Under the pieces are notes generated by a model. That model searched no databases. It saw only the letters and a program-made list of their open reading frames with translations, and was not told the DNA's origin. From NCBI GenBank assembly GCA_023258775.1, contig JALQWJ010000091.1, positions 1 through 6,363 of the forward strand: a stretch of 6,363 bases of DNA. Direction: 5' to 3'. The position numbers were made by a program, and so were the translations under genes. The stretch comes from Burkholderiaceae bacterium. GTDB lineage: Bacteria > Pseudomonadota > Gammaproteobacteria > Burkholderiales > Burkholderiaceae_E. Below are positions 4,864 to 6,363 of this stretch, one piece after another. How positions within the stretch are numbered: the stretch's first letter is position 1; each line of letters opens with the position of its first letter.

Positions 4864-6363
4864 ATGACGGAAATCGTAAGCCACTTGGCCAATAATCTCC
4901 CACGACGCCGATTTGATGCGGTCATTGTTGGCGCTGGCGGTTCGGGGATGCGTTGTTCTTTACAGCTTGCTCAGGCGGGCTATAGCGTTGCAGTCTTGAG
5001 CAAGGTGTTTCCTACTCGTTCACATACAGTTGCTGCTCAGGGCGGTATCGGGGCGGCCCTCGGGAACATGTCTGAAGACAGTTGGTACTGGCATATGTTC
5101 GACACCGTGAAGGGGTCTGACTACCTTGGAGACCAGGACGCCATTGAATTCATGTGCCGCGAAGCACCAAAAGTGGTTTATGAATTAGAGCACTTTGGGA
5201 TGCCCTTTGACCGTAACCCCGACGGTACGATTTACCAGCGACCCTTTGGTGGACACACTGCCAACTTTGGTGAGAAGCCGGTTCAGCGTGCTTGTGCAGC
5301 GGCTGATCGCACAGGCCACGCGTTGCTTCACACCCTGTATCAGCGCAATGTGCAGGCGCGTACTCAGTTTTTTGTTGAGTGGATGGCGCTCGATTTGATT
5401 CGTGATGCTCAGGGCGCAGTGGTTGGTGTGGTCGCCCTGGAGATGGAAACAGGCGAAGTCATGTTGTTGCAATCCAAAGTAACGGTGCTTGCAACCGGAG
5501 GGGCAGGGCGTATCTGGCAGGCCTCCACAAATGCCTTTATCAACACCGGCGATGGCATGGGCATGGCGGCACGTTCAGGCATACCCTTGGAAGACATGGA
5601 ATTCTGGCAGTTCCACCCGACAGGCGTGGCAGGCGCTGGCGTGCTAATCACCGAGGGCGTACGTGGCGAGGGTGGGATTTTGCTGAACAAACATGGCGAG
5701 CGATTCATGGAACGTTATGCGCCAACACTTAAAGATCTCGCGCCACGAGATTTTGTTTCGCGATCAATGGACCAGGAAATTAAAGAAGGGCGGGGATGTG
5801 GCGAGCATGGTGATCATGTTCTTTTAAAGCTTGATCATCTCGGCGCAGAGACTATCCTCAAACGCCTGCCTTCGATTCGCGAGATTGCAATCAAATTTGC
5901 AAATGTCGATCCGATTAAAGATCCTATCCCAGTAGTGCCAACGATCCACTATCAAATGGGCGGTATCCCAACGAATTATCACGGAGAGGTTGTTGTTCCT
6001 AAGGCCGGCAACCCCAACACAGTTGTCCCGGGCCTTTATGCGATTGGTGAGTGTGCTTGCGTGTCGGTACATGGCGCAAACAGACTTGGTACCAACTCCT
6101 TGCTCGATTTATTGGTTTTTGGTCGTGCAGCAGGAAACCACATCGTTTCAAACAAACTAAGCGCCGAGGAGTTCAGAGATTTACCCGCTGATGCTGGCGA
6201 TGCGTCGCTGGCAAGGCTTGCCCGACTTGAGGGATCGAGCTCTGGTGAGAACGTTCAGGATGTCGCCAATGACGTTCGCAAGACCATGCAAGCACATTGT
6301 GGAGTGTTTAGGACAGAAGAATTACTCAAAGAGGGTGTTAAAAAGATTGCCGAGATCGATGAG
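4864..6363 (+). CDS. sdhA: succinate dehydrogenase flavoprotein subunit SdhA, 3' end cut off by the window edge
   Basis: This is the catalytic subunit of complex II. It oxidises succinate to fumarate and passes electrons through covalently bound FAD to SdhB. There are 500 open codons to the window end. The family is about 590 residues, so most of the C-terminal domain is missing. Visible features are the dinucleotide loop VGAGGSGM (22-29), the flavinylation motif [11 protein letters not shown] (51-61) with FAD-linking His54, and ATGGAGR (210-216). Active-site motifs follow: HPTG (His251), [11 protein letters not shown] (Thr263, Glu264), APRD (Arg295), HYQMGG (His362) and [13 protein letters not shown] (Arg407). 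All expected catalytic residues are present. The ATG at 4864 has GAGG (4852-4855) 8 bases upstream. The HYQMGG and flavinylation motifs separate it from L-aspartate oxidase, and the sdhCD neighbours favour succinate dehydrogenase over fumarate reductase. Confidence 0.97.
   Translation, partial: MTEIVSHLANNLPRRRFDAVIVGAGGSGMRCSLQLAQAGYSVAVLSKVFPTRSHTVAAQGGIGAALGNMSEDSWYWHMFDTVKGSDYLGDQDAIEFMCREAPKVVYELEHFGMPFDRNPDGTIYQRPFGGHTANFGEKPVQRACAAADRTGHALLHTLYQRNVQARTQFFVEWMALDLIRDAQGAVVGVVALEMETGEVMLLQSKVTVLATGGAGRIWQASTNAFINTGDGMGMAARSGIPLEDMEFWQFHPTGVAGAGVLITEGVRGEGGILLNKHGERFMERYAPTLKDLAPRDFVSRSMDQEIKEGRGCGEHGDHVLLKLDHLGAETILKRLPSIREIAIKFANVDPIKDPIPVVPTIHYQMGGIPTNYHGEVVVPKAGNPNTVVPGLYAIGECACVSVHGANRLGTNSLLDLLVFGRAAGNHIVSNKLSAEEFRDLPADAGDASLARLARLEGSSSGENVQDVANDVRKTMQAHCGVFRTEELLKEGVKKIAEIDE

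Noticed and set aside
1..6363. A previously undescribed system such as defence, toxin-antitoxin, mobile element or CRISPR
   Set aside because: All long frames with recognisable motifs are known central-metabolism enzymes or one regulator. The spacers are short and hold only ordinary control signals. I saw no transposase, direct-repeat array, tRNA or terminal inverted repeats.

Overview
The window looks like a chromosomal central-carbon-metabolism locus of a betaproteobacterium, most likely in Burkholderiales (perhaps an Alcaligenaceae-type organism). This rests on the protein types (a 329-residue group-2 malate dehydrogenase, a PrpB/PrpC pair, a HutC-type GntR regulator beside sdhCDA) and on remembered gene order in that group. 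No database search was possible, so the taxonomic call is inference. I see no mobile element, CRISPR array, tRNA, rRNA or sign of recent transfer. Almost every base is coding or lies in a short spacer.

Layout: the left half is on the minus strand and reads right to left: mdh (2843 to 1854), a 123-base spacer, prpB (1730 to 849), then prpC (from 849, running off the left edge after 283 codons). prpB and prpC share one base (TGATG), so they are very likely translationally coupled. The right half is on the plus strand: a GntR/UTRA regulator (3058-3915), a 137-base spacer, sdhC (4053-4454, GTG start), sdhD (4456-4806), a 57-base spacer, and sdhA (from 4864, open at the right edge after 500 codons). 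sdhB would be expected just beyond the right edge.

The 214-base divergent region between mdh and the gntR gene is the main control region. It holds a very good sigma-70 promoter for mdh (TTGACG, 17 bases, TACAAT, minus strand), a weaker promoter candidate for the regulator whose -35 overlaps that of mdh, a 22-bp near-perfect palindrome (core TCTTATATAAGA) over the regulator's -10, and a perfect 8-bp-stem hairpin followed by a T tract that looks like an intrinsic terminator on the plus strand, although it lies in the mdh leader.

The genes fit one metabolic circuit. PrpC condenses propionyl-CoA with oxaloacetate. PrpB splits 2-methylisocitrate into pyruvate and succinate. Succinate dehydrogenase oxidises that succinate to fumarate, and malate dehydrogenase regenerates the oxaloacetate that PrpC uses. 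Only the dehydratase/aconitase steps and fumarase are not in view. The adjacent GntR-type regulator is the obvious candidate controller of both arms. I did not find a previously undescribed system here. The items most worth checking are the operator-like palindrome, the oddly placed terminator, and the regulator's long N-terminal extension and poor ribosome binding site.
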